DNA of 64,000 nucleotides from Tillandsia leiboldiana (Eukaryota > Streptophyta > Magnoliopsida > Poales > Bromeliaceae), in the NCBI GenBank assembly GCA_029204045.2, contig CM055074.1, positions 17,845,164 through 17,909,163 of the forward strand, written 5' to 3'. Below, piece after piece: positions 11,770-23,000 of this stretch. Every line of letters starts with the position of its first letter. The stretch's first letter is position 1. Under the pieces are notes generated by a model, which saw nothing but the letters and a program-made list of their open reading frames with translations, did no database searches and was not told the origin of the DNA. A program made the translations under genes and the position numbers.

Positions 11770-14700
11770 TTATGCTCTGCACGATGAAAGTGTGAGGCCC
11801 CCACAACAAGCAGCAATTATTAAGTACAGCAACAGCACTATCACAACAGTCAACACAACTCTGCATAACACAAAAAGCAGTTCATTGCATCAGTTTTTAT
11901 GTTTTAATAGAAGCTTCCCAAATAGACGATAGAAAATCCATTACATTCTGCGACTACCAAGTTATGTATTATTAGCAAGAGAGCAATTAACTCATTGAAA
12001 AGGAAAGGATAGCTCAAACATAAGATTAAGCACTTACAAAAGCTTCGCATTCTTCATCCAAAGAGCTCTCCTAAGCCGCTTCGATTGCTTCCGGAAGTGA
12101 AAGGCGCTATCTTGCATCGTAGCAGTTTTGTCAACAAGGAGTGCAATTCGATCACCTCTGTCTAATATTTTGTCTATATTCTCCACCATAATAGTATGTA
12201 TCTGAACAATTTTCAGTAGTAATGAAGTTATGAAAAACATTATGTTAATTAAACCATAAGTTGATGACTAAGTAGTGAAAAGTAGAACATAATATGGGCT
12301 TATGTTAATTTACTTTCAACATTAAGTACATGTTACCACAGTGGACTCGAGTACAATTGCGACAAACAAATTTATATTCATGTGAAGAAGGATTAATGGT
12401 GCTAGGTCAACCCTATGCTATCTCAATAAATTGAACAAGCAACTTTTTGTTTAAAAAGGCTAACTCTGAAGGAAAATTAAAAGTATATTAAACAGGGTTA
12501 TATAATTTACTGAAGAACAAAAACCTGTTCAAGAGAATCACGTCCTTCATGGTAGAGCCAGAACAAGAAAAATTGACTAATTTCGTACATGAGACCTTAA
12601 CAAGCTACAAAAAAAGCTAAGTCAGGAATGGACACCAAAACAAAACCTTCAAATTAATCAAATTCACAAAAACCACACTACAGTAAAAATCCTTCATCAA
12701 TCAGACAGCATACTTGAATATCTTGATAAATATTTTTCCAACTTATAGTCTAAACTTACCTCGCTAACTTCACCTCGGAGACGGGTAAGTGTATCTGCAC
12801 TTGGATTACTAGAGAAGAATTCCATCTGCTGATGTAGCACTCTAGAGAACTCATCATTCATTGCATAAGCTAAAGCAGAATGAGCAACTCGGCCATAGTT
12901 CTTCATAAACCTCATGTGAATATCCTCCAAGTATAGAAAAGGAACTCTCCCTATGTAGAAATGAAGTTTAAAATAGGATATATAAGAATTAGGAAAAGTG
13001 CGACCATCTTCAAGTAAATGGATATGACTGCATGATTATACTGCATGATTATAGATATAGATATAGATATAGATAATAAGGTTCAACCATCTTCAAGAAA
13101 TAGCTGCTATGTGTGAGTACGAGATATCAAAATATATTCCAATTAAAGCAACCTCTGCCTTGCGATTGTTAGGGAGCATTCTCAAAAGCGAGGACGATGA
13201 TGATGCATCTCAATCTGTACAAATGAAATGCAGGTAGGGGGGGTGGGGTGGGATTGCAATAACACTGCTTTGCTCGTTAACCTAGCAATAACACTGCTTT
13301 GTTCGTTAACCTAGCAGAACTTTTCATTTGTGTCTATATATATATAATAATATACCCTAGCGCATTAGTCATCTGTAAAGATGCACAAATAAAGACCAAT
13401 ATGTAATTGGAATGAATTATTGTTAGTTCTACCAACAATTTTGGGGGAAACAATTCATTAGATGTGATTTAATTAGCAAATATCAAACATCAAGAAAAAT
13501 TAGACAAATCTAAGCCAGCAGGCAAGTTCCCTTCTTACTACACTTACGAATTAATGAAAGCACGAGGACAAATTTGGCAGCCTTGTTGATTTTTTCCACA
13601 CATATCATTTGCAGAAAAGTGCAGAATTGTGAAAAAAAAAAAATATAGCCAAAAACATGTTTAGATTGCTTGATATATCAAACAATAAATAAGTATCATA
13701 TTGGCCTGGATCAGTCATCTTTGTTTCCTAACAGATGTAATTAAACCCATTGGAATATTATGGGTGAATCCAGCCCATTAAATGTTGATGATGGGGATAG
13801 AATATACGACCTAATGTAATGCTGGGGGTTAGAACTAGCTCTGATAACAATGAACATAGCACCTTCAAAGAAATCAGAGTATCCCTCACTAACCATTTCT
13901 TTGCCCAATAGTAGCAGCGCTAAAGGTAATTAGGCATCCTAGCTTTATAAACATACAATCGTCTATAAAATTATCGTCCCCACTAAATGACTTAAATAAG
14001 CCCAAGATCTTTCAACTTAGGTAACTATAGAGAGTAAATCACCGGACAATAATAGATTAAGCATCCAAAAACTCCAAAGCTATAATTACACAACGCACTC
14101 TTATTACTACTGAATCTCCCTCAAGGCCTTAACTGCTCAGAAAATAACTACCCAAAATCTTAGTTTTACCTAAATTGTCAAAATTGTCCTTACATAATCA
14201 TAGATTTGTCCAATAAGAACATAGATAAAGGAAACTAGACGCACGATCTCCTCCTAAATGCATCTATCCAGGATCTTTCAGCATTGCTCACCATATGAGC
14301 AAAATAAACAGCAAGTAGATCAAGCATCAGAAACCCCAAAGCTTTTCGTAAAACCATATACTAACTAAAACCGAATCTCCATCAATTAATCAGAGTACCG
14401 GACCATCCAAAATCCAAATTTCCCTAAAAATTCTTTCTTTCTAATTCATACAGGATCCACTTACGAGTGCGAATTCGATCAGTGTAAAGGATTCAAAAAA
14501 TGAATTTACGGGGAGGAACAGACCATTCAAAAACCTAATTTTCACCAAAATCCGCACTTGGCAACTCGTACAGGATCAAATTACGAGCACAAAAAAGGGA
14601 CCTACGAGGAATTTAAAAAGAAAATAGGGGGTGAGATCTAAAGAACGCTCACTTCCGAAGGTGTCGTTGGCCATGCAGAGGAAGGTGATTCCATCGGCCC

Positions 14701-14869
14701 TGAGCACGTGGAAGATGTAGCGATCCTGGGAGAAGCAGAGCCTAGAGTCGGCGTCGGCGGGGAGCCTCTCGAGGATGCGGCGCGCGACGGCGCCGGTGTT
14801 CCCCGTGGCCGCGGCGAACTCCGCGAGAACCACTGTGACCCGCGCCACCACCGCGTAGAGGATCGCCAT
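11770..14869 (-). CDS. VAMP714: VAMP714-like longin R-SNARE, 220 aa, 4 exons
   Basis: An R-SNARE of the plant VAMP71 family, which drives membrane fusion in the endomembrane and vacuolar pathway. Exons are 14869-14653, 12950-12760, 12201-12038 and 11860-11770; all junctions are GT-AG and in phase (663 nt). Residues 1 to about 115 are the longin domain (MAILYAVVARVTVVLAEF...CFSQDRYIFHVLRADGITFLC). Residues about 125-185 are the SNARE motif (VENIDKILDRGDRIALLVDK), with a zero-layer Arg, probably R151. Exon 4 is only 91 nt and encodes the C-terminal membrane anchor (VVLTVVIVLLLYLIIAACC) and a short tail; it is easy to miss. If intron 3 were retained, translation would stop right after KNAKLL and lose the anchor. 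The length matches Arabidopsis VAMP714 closely. The paralog call rests on similarity recalled by eye. Confidence 0.92.
13015..13320. repeat. Short tandem repeats in VAMP714 intron 1
   Basis: A (TAGATA)n run lies near 13050-13077. A 34-bp tandem duplication containing GCAATAACACTGCTTTGYTC lies at about 13254-13315. Confidence 0.8.
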
Positions 14870-15115
14870 GGGAGAGGGAGATCTCTCTATAAGTAAAACC
14901 CCGCCCCTTCTCTCTATATGTATAAATCTACGATTTGTGGAATTAGGGTTAGGGTTTTGGGGAGAGGTGGAGCCTTGGAGGGGACAGGAAGGGGAGGGAG
15001 ACGAAAGAAGAACCTCTATCGCCCTTGCCGAGTAGGGTGGGGCCGTCAACGTGCGCGAAGCTCGGTTATAATAAAAAAAAATTTACGGGGAGTGTATAAA
15101 TCACATTCTGTAATT

Positions 15116-15116
<1 letters not shown>

Positions 15117-15184
<68 letters not shown>

Positions 15185-15285
15185 GAAATGTAGCATGCTA
15201 TCCGCTTCCTTTATTTTTGAATTACACTTAGCTGAAAATATAAAACAATTAGGCTTCACAGATATCAACCACCAAGTTTTGATTT
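15117..15285 (-). mobile_element. Short poly(A)-tailed retro-insertion with 14-bp TSD
   Basis: A run of 63 T (15118-15180) followed by about 105 bp of unique sequence is bracketed by ACATTCTGTAATTC at 15103-15116 and 15286-15299. On the minus strand this reads as a short body ending in a pure A63 tail between target-site duplications, the hallmark of target-primed retrotransposition (LINE, SINE or retro-transcribed RNA fragment). I see no clear Pol III A/B boxes, so a 5'-truncated LINE or an mRNA fragment is possible. It lies about 250 bp upstream of the VAMP714 start codon. Confidence 0.7.
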
Positions 15286-15299
15286 ACATTCTGTAATTC

Positions 15300-17560
15300 T
15301 AATTTTAAATTGTTTGGTTTTATATATATATTGTACAACTGCACAATTTTTTTAAAATTTAAAATTAAAAAAATTAAAAAAAATTATTAATTTTATATTT
15401 TTAAATTTTAAAATTAAATATTTCATAATTTGAAATTTAAATTTTGAAATTTAAAATTTAATATCTAAATTTAAATTTCAAATTTTGAAATTTAAAATTC
15501 TAAATTATAAAATTAAAAATTTTTATTTTAAATTTAAAATTTATAATTTTGAAATTAAAATTTCTAATTTTAAAATTAAAATTTTTATTTTAATTTTTAT
15601 TATTTTAAAATAATAAATTTTAATGTTTAAAATTTGAAAATAAATATATAAATTTTAAATTTTTAAAACTTGAATTTTTAAATTTAAAACTTGAAATTTA
15701 AAATTTGAATTTTTAAATTTGAAACTTGAAATTTAAAATTTAAATTTAAATTTCAGATTTCAAATTTCAAATTTCAAATTATGAATTTCAACATTCAAAT
15801 TTCAAATTTGAAAATTCAAAAATTAAAATTAAAATTTCAAATTTCAAATTTAAAATTTAAAATTTTTTGTTGAAATTTGAAATTTGAATTTAAAATTTGC
15901 CGCATCTGGAAGGTGAGAGAGTTCAAAAATGATGATTTTTTTTTTTTTTTTTGATTATGATGGACTATTATTTTATTCGTTTTTTTAAAGTATAATTTAA
16001 CTATGCTCTAAAAATTAACTTTTTTTTTTTTTTTTTTGGTCTATCAAATACCAAATAATATTCCTATAAGTATAATATAATTTAACTGTTATTGTCGTAT
16101 ATTTTATATTTTATTGAAAGAAATGTATGATCATCGTCATCTTGTTCTGAAATTTTATTATTATAATTATATTTTTTAATTAAAATAAAAATATAGAATT
16201 TATATAAAACTATAGATTATTCTAGATTAACAAGCAATTTTTTAAAATTTTAATTTTACTATTCAACATATTAATTTATTTAGTTTGAGTCCGCATTTTA
16301 ACTTTAAAATTTAAATATATTGTTTATCTTTACCGTTTTAATTAGTATACTTTATATAATTCTCGTAACTATAAACTTAATAAAATAAGTAATTAACTTA
16401 AATTTTAAAATTAAAATATTATTAACTGGTTCAAATCAAATAAATTAAAAAATTGGATAGTAAAATTAATGTTTTTTTAAAAATTTGATAATTAATTTAA
16501 AATAATTTATAATTCAGATAAGTTGTTTATATTTTTTACTTTATATTTATTAGATAATTTCAATATACTATTTACTCAGATGATGTTATTAGAGATAGAT
16601 AGTTTTGATTTCGTTTTTTGTGCTATCTAATCAATATCTTTTAATAACATTCTTAGTTTCCATTCAAAACAGTAGATTTGTTGATATTTGTATATAAATG
16701 GATGAGAAATAGATATTTGTATATAAATGGATGAGAAATAATAGTTTAGCAGTTTTTTAAGAAAAAATAAAATAATATACGATAAAAATAAAGGTAAAAA
16801 ACTTAAAGTATAATAATGTATAAATTGATCTACAAATAATAATTCAATAGTATTTTTAAACAAATTAGCACAGTATAATATATGACAAAAAATATATATA
16901 TATATAAAGTACAAAACGGTAAGATTTAACGTTATTGTATATAATTCTGCTTTAAAAAATTTTACTTTTTTTTTTTATTCTAACACATAAAAATAATAAT
17001 AATAATAATTAAAAATAAATATACTTGATTCTTCAATTTTGATCTAATTTATTATAATTAGAGAAGAGAAAGTATTTTTTAAATTATTTATAATCTATAT
17101 TCTATCTATAATTTTCTTAGATAATTATTTATTAATTTTTAATAATTTGCGCACGTGGCACCACCATCTTTATTCTTGAGAGTGGCCTCTTCCTATCATG
17201 TTCACTTTTGGATTCGATCTAGTTTTAACTTTTCATCTTTACGAATCAGTTTTTTTTTTTCAACTGATTTCTTTTGAATTTCTTTTAAGTTCGTCTTTCT
17301 ATTGAATCAATTTTATTATTTCTCGTATTGCTAGATTCAAAAAAAAACTGATTTCTTTTGAATTTCTTTTGAATTCGTCTTTCTATTAAATCAGTTTTAT
17401 TATTTCTCGTATTGCTATATTCTTTTGAATCTGTTATTTTTTTATATTGAACCAAATTTTCTTTTCTCGTTATTCTTAAGTTCGGTACATCTTTTCTTTT
17501 CTAAATTAAACTAAAATTAATAAAAAAATTCAACTTTTCAATTTTTTTTTCTTTCTTCGC
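15300..17560. other. Very AT-rich, low-complexity intergenic block
   Basis: Positions 15340-15880 consist almost wholly of AAATTT-type words in both orientations (aaatttaaattt, tttgaaattt), which can fold back on themselves. The remainder to 17560 is more than 75% A+T by eye, with several poly-T tracts and TATA runs. No gene, terminal inverted repeat or coding pattern is seen. Confidence 0.7.
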
Positions 17561-19990
17561 CGTTCATCTTTTTTTTTTCAATTAATATTTTTTCGGATCT
17601 CCTCTTTCCTCACTCTTTCGTTTTTCCTCCCTAATTAATATTTTTTCGATTTTCGATTTTTATTTTTTGTTTCGTCTTTCCTTCCAAATTAATATTTTTC
17701 ATCCGCTGCCAACTGTCTTTCCCATTATATTACTTCCACAACCCCTCCCCCTCCCCCTTCTTTCTCCCCTCCCCCTCCCCCTCCCCCTGCTCTTTTTCTC
17801 TCTCTCTCTCCCTCCTTTTCCCTCTCTCTGCCCCCTCCCCTCCCTCCCCTCCTCTTCCCTCTCTCTGCCCCTCCCCTCCCTCCCCTCCTCTTTCTCTCTC
17901 CACTCGAAGATCGAACCCTCCCCTCCCTCCCCTCCTCTTTCTCTCTCCACTCGAAGCCTTTCGATCGCCGCCTTCACCATACATTACGTGCCCTCGACAA
18001 GGACAGTGGCAGCGCTGATATTGTCGCCAACCACTCCATGTCGTTTCGAAAGATGGTTGTTGTTGTCGAAGTCATTTGAAAAAAAGGTAAACCAGCACAT
18101 CATCTAAATCAATGACATATATGTTCTCAGTTGCCCAATGACGTTGAAACCCTAAGCTCCACCTCCATCGTCTTCAACACCACGCTCTTCAAGGCCTCAA
18201 TGAATATCATGACAAGATCATGCCTCAATGGATATCGCGACAAGATCAAGCACTTAGATTCCTCTAACTTTCATCGGATATTGATATTCCTTTTCATCTC
18301 CTCTTCTCTATTTTTTTTGAATTGATAATTAAAAAATTCTTTTGGTGCATATTTTGTATTCTTGATTTTTTTTTATTAAATTTTATACTTCGCATCAAAT
18401 TATGTACCAAGCATTCACTCAAAATGATTATTTACTTAATAATTTCATTCCCAAAGAGAAACTTCTTAAACTATTTAATAAATTTAGAAAGTTAAATGCC
18501 TTCTTTCTATAAGTTTAAACAATTTGTACACTTAATTTTAAAAAATAGGATAAAAGAAACGCTACAAATTAATGCTGGTATTTTTTAATATTATATTATC
18601 TTAAGTTATATTTGATTGGAAATCTATAATATTTATAGTGATGTTATTATTATCTAGTCAAGTAATTCACCAAAAATAATGTTATTGATATCTAAATATC
18701 CAATTTTTTTAGATTTTATATTTTTTAAATATTTTAAAATATATCTTGCGAATTAGATTTTGACTTGAGAGCAAAATAGTAAATACGGTGGAGGCCATAT
18801 TATTGCTAGGAAAACATAGTTTTAAAAGTGTTTATTTTAGTACCTAATTTTTTTAATAATCATAATTTTCCCCCTTTGTATCCAACTCTAAAATTATGGT
18901 TAGATGTCTATCAACCAACTACTTAATTGCAACCTTTACTTTGAATATTAAGGGTTCAATTGAGAAAACTACTTAATTGCAACCTTTACTTTGAATATTA
19001 ACGGTTCAATTGAGAAGAAAGCATTAGACAATAGAGCAAATAGCATTATGATTTACTGATGTACAAGTGGCTAGGCAACGAAATTTTAGTTACTGGGGTC
19101 CCTTCTTTTATATCTAGTTTTAGTTAAAAATAACTAGCAGTTGAACTGAAAAGTTCAAATGAAATTTATTTTTATACCACTTTGTCTTATAGAAAACCAA
19201 TTACTTGCAAATTTAAATTCTCCCACTTTCTATATTTGTTTCAACAAATATTCTCATATTAGTACACAAGAGAGTGAAAAATAACAACTAATTTTTCATT
19301 TTTATGTTTTACTTCTCTAACTCCCGGAGTTAATGCCTCCCCGTCAACAAGAGTAAGAGTAGGGTCAATTATAACCCTCCGTAAAAGTTTGAGTTACAAG
19401 ATCCAAACAGCAGTACCTACGGACGAGAGTCATTCCGGCCCTCACCCCTCACCGCACCGCTTGCTTGCAGTGATACGAGCAGACCCTCAAATGCGAACAC
19501 TATTCAATTGCCACTTGTATCCTTGTCAGCAGGCGAAATGGAAATAATACACATAACCCTATTGAGCGTTCCTGTAAATGTTAGGTAACAGCAAATAGAC
19601 AACATTATCCAATTCGAACAAGTATAAATGCCACAGATTAAAGATTTTTCCATCTATTTTACTAACTTTACAAACCTGGTACATGCCCACCCATTCTCGA
19701 ATCGGAGATGGCACAGTTAAATATATAGCTATAAGTATAATTATCCTTTAAACCTTTACCAAGACCAACAAACAAGAGGATTGCTCTTTTACCTTGCTCA
19801 AAATTAAAATTATTAAAGCACCACCACCATGAATCTAAGCCTCCCCATGAATAGCATTGCTGGAATAAACACCAATCTTGGGCATCAATTAAACTCACTC
19901 ATGTAGATTAGAACAGATCAAATATCATCAGCTACGAGCAATCAATTCGTAGTTATCCTGAAGCCTCTTGCTGCATTTTTTCTACAGTAC
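17561..19990. other. Intergenic region with polypyrimidine tract and a 49-bp duplication
   Basis: From about 17745 to 17955 the plus strand is nearly pure C/T, with CCCTCCCCTCC and CTCTCTCTCCACTCGAAG units repeated. This is a mirror-like tract able to form triplex DNA. ACTACTTAATTGCAACCTTT starts a tandem duplication at 18918 and 18968 (unit 49 bp, one mismatch). Frames across the tract are low-complexity and are not supported as genes. The SPINDLY 3' UTR probably occupies the last few hundred bases. Confidence 0.6.
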
Positions 19991-20019
19991 ATGATATTAT
20001 AAGCCACTTTGACTCTAAA

Positions 20020-23000
20020 TTAGTGTCCATTTTCCTCGTAGCTGGAAATATTTGCGCCGTTAGCTTTCATTGTCGTGGAGTGATTTTCTACTACGAAAGT
20101 ATTTAATTCAGTTTTCTCCTGCAATAATTCCATTCTTTTAAGAGCAGGGGCATCGCCGCGGCAGTATCTGTGCCACATGTTCCTGTATGTGGACTCTAAT
20201 CCACGGATGAACTTTGTTCCATCACATACAGGTGATCTCAGCATGAGATCACGAAGGGTCAATCTCAGGTCTTGCAGGGCAGAGACGTTGGATGCTAGTT
20301 GCAATGCTAATCGAACGTATTCATCTTCAGTTTTGGCAATCAAGCGTTCCAGTCCTGAAAATGATAAGCAAGAAATTTAGCAGACCTGCAGCTACGGTTA
20401 GAATTTAGATTTAATGTTTAAAATAATTTACCACAAGGTACCCAGAGAATTCCCAAGAAGGGTCTAGAGATTTACAATGACTAAGTCTATGCGTTTGCCA
20501 AACACAGCCACTTAGAGCCTCCAAAAAACTCGGACAAACTAAACTCAGACAAACTTTGGGCCTCCATTCCTCCAATACTATGGAATGGCGATGAGAACCT
20601 CCACTTAAAGAAGCACCCCAGTGAAGGTTCCCACTACCATTCCATAGCATCGAAAAAGCAGAGGTCCAAAGCACTTTGAGGTTCCTAGAGGCATCAAAGA
20701 AATTATAGAACTTTGAGGTTCCTAGAGGCTCTAAAGCATCAAAGAAATTACACTTCGCAAACACATTCCCAAACTAGGCCAAAGTGAACCCAGCTTATAG
20801 AACAGCTTCTTGGCATTTGACAGCCAAAGTCTAGAGTTTCAAGCTTGAGTAGGCAGGAACTGTTGGAGAATTGTGAACAGAAGCTGCTAGGAATTTGAAA
20901 ACAACTATTCCACTGGAGGCTCTGGGAATTATAGAACTTTGAGGTTCCTAGAGGCTCTAAAGCATCAAAGAAATTACACTTCGCAAACACATTCCCAAAC
21001 TAGGCCAAAGTGAACCCAGCTTATAGAACAGCTTCTTGGCATTTGACAGCCAAAGTCTAGAGTTTCAAGCTTGAGTAGGCAGGAACTGTTGGAGAATTGT
21101 GAACAGAAGCTACTAGGAATTTGAAAACAACTATTCCACTGGACTAATACTTTTAAAATAAGCTGAGCATAAGATGGTACAGTAAAGTGAGATATGCAGT
21201 AAGAGATCCATAATCAAAGAATGAAATCTAAGGCATCGGAGTGCAAAGTTACATACCAACTTTAGTGAGAAGACTAACGCCAACATTATGGGCGTGTACT
21301 GAACCGGCCATTGTAACACAAGGGACTCCCATAAATAAAGATTCGCACGTTGTTGTTGTTCCAGCGTATGGAAATGTATCCAGGCTACAAAGAAACAAAC
21401 ATACCAGAAATTACTCATATAGAAGAGAAAAATGTGCATGATTGTTTCTGAATACAGTAAAACTACATAGTTACGAGAAGTATTGAGCTGAAATGATTAT
21501 GGAAGTATGCTACTTCCAACTTTTTGGCCCTTGGATCACTAAGGTCTAATATTTAGTGGAGGTTTTATTACAAGTCCAAAGGCCCAAAAGTTGGAAGTAG
21601 CTACTTCTAGAAGCACCCTAGCTGGACTCGTGACGAGAAAAACAAATCAACTAGGACAAAATATAGAACTAGGGTAGAATGTAAGGATAGTCGCTGTCGT
21701 ATCCTGTTTCGCAACTTATCCCAAACTTTTGAACTTTAGTCCTTGAACTTTCTCGTAAATCATGATTCCTTCCCTGATCATCAAAAGAATTTCCTCAAAA
21801 TGGCCTAAACTTTTGAACTTTAGTCCCTGAACTTTCTCATTTATCGTGATTCCTTCCCTGATCATAAAAAGAATTTCCTCAAAATGACACCCTTTCTCCT
21901 AAAAAATGACTTGCTTGTTTTAGGAGTTCGTGAATCAAGGTTAGAAAGGTAGTTTCATACAAAAGAATTAACTGCTGTTAGATTCGCTTTTAGGGCCAAG
22001 AATGGAATTCCAACATAAGAGAAAGTTTGGGACATAAAGATTTTAATTGAGAAGTTCAGTGACAAAGTAGTCATATCTGGTGTCCATTCCCTTGTCTGCA
22101 CAGCAATATTAGTGTGAAATGAGCGGCTTAGGCCCTGTTTGGTTGTGGGATAAAAAGGGAATAACTCCCTTTATCCCACTATTTTTGCCAAACGGAGGTA
22201 AAAAATGGCTAGAGATAAAAGTTTAAAATAACCCTTGCTTAATGGGTTATTCTGGAATAACCCGTTAAGAAATATTCCACCTACCCCCTGGATTAGGGTT
22301 AATACCTCAGGGGCAGTGAGTGAAATTTTTTTTTTTTACATTAGCTTATCTTCTAATCTGAGACTATACGAACATGAGGCTATGTAATCTGCGGTTATGT
22401 AATTATTTTTGTTTACTAATTATTATTTACTAAAATATACTATAAAATATAAAAAATTATTTTGTTTAGGTGAGATATAATTTATTATTTACAATTAAAT
22501 TACCATTTTAATTAATTTATAATAATTAAAATTAATTTATATATATATAAGGTAAGGGCAAAGTTGGTATTTTGATAAAAAATCTATCATCTTTTTTCAC
22601 TATTCTCTACTATTCCATAATTTTAACCAAACATAATTTTTCTATTTCAGAAAATACCAACTTTTGAACCAAACGCAATTTAACTTTTATACTTAATTAT
22701 TCCGGAATAGCAAACTATCCCAAGTATAAAAAAATTTATACCTCTTAAATTTATACCCGAACCAAACGGGGCCTTAGTGACCTGCTTCAATTGGTGTTAA
22801 AGTTGGAGCAATCTTCTCAAAAGCTCCTGACCGAACTAAACTAGGGCAATAGTCTGATAAGACATTGTTGATCTAATGTCTCTGAAGGGACACCCAGGAT
22901 GAAGGATTTTATTAAACCCTTGTTCACAGTCTCAAGTTGGAACCAAGAGCTGAAACTTCACCAAGAATATAGGAATCACCATGAAGTGACCTGGTTATTT

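Noticed and set aside
17667..18107. 146-codon frame rich in Pro, Leu and Ser
   Set aside because: Translation of the polypyrimidine tract; the reverse strand gives an equally long Arg/Glu/Gly frame.
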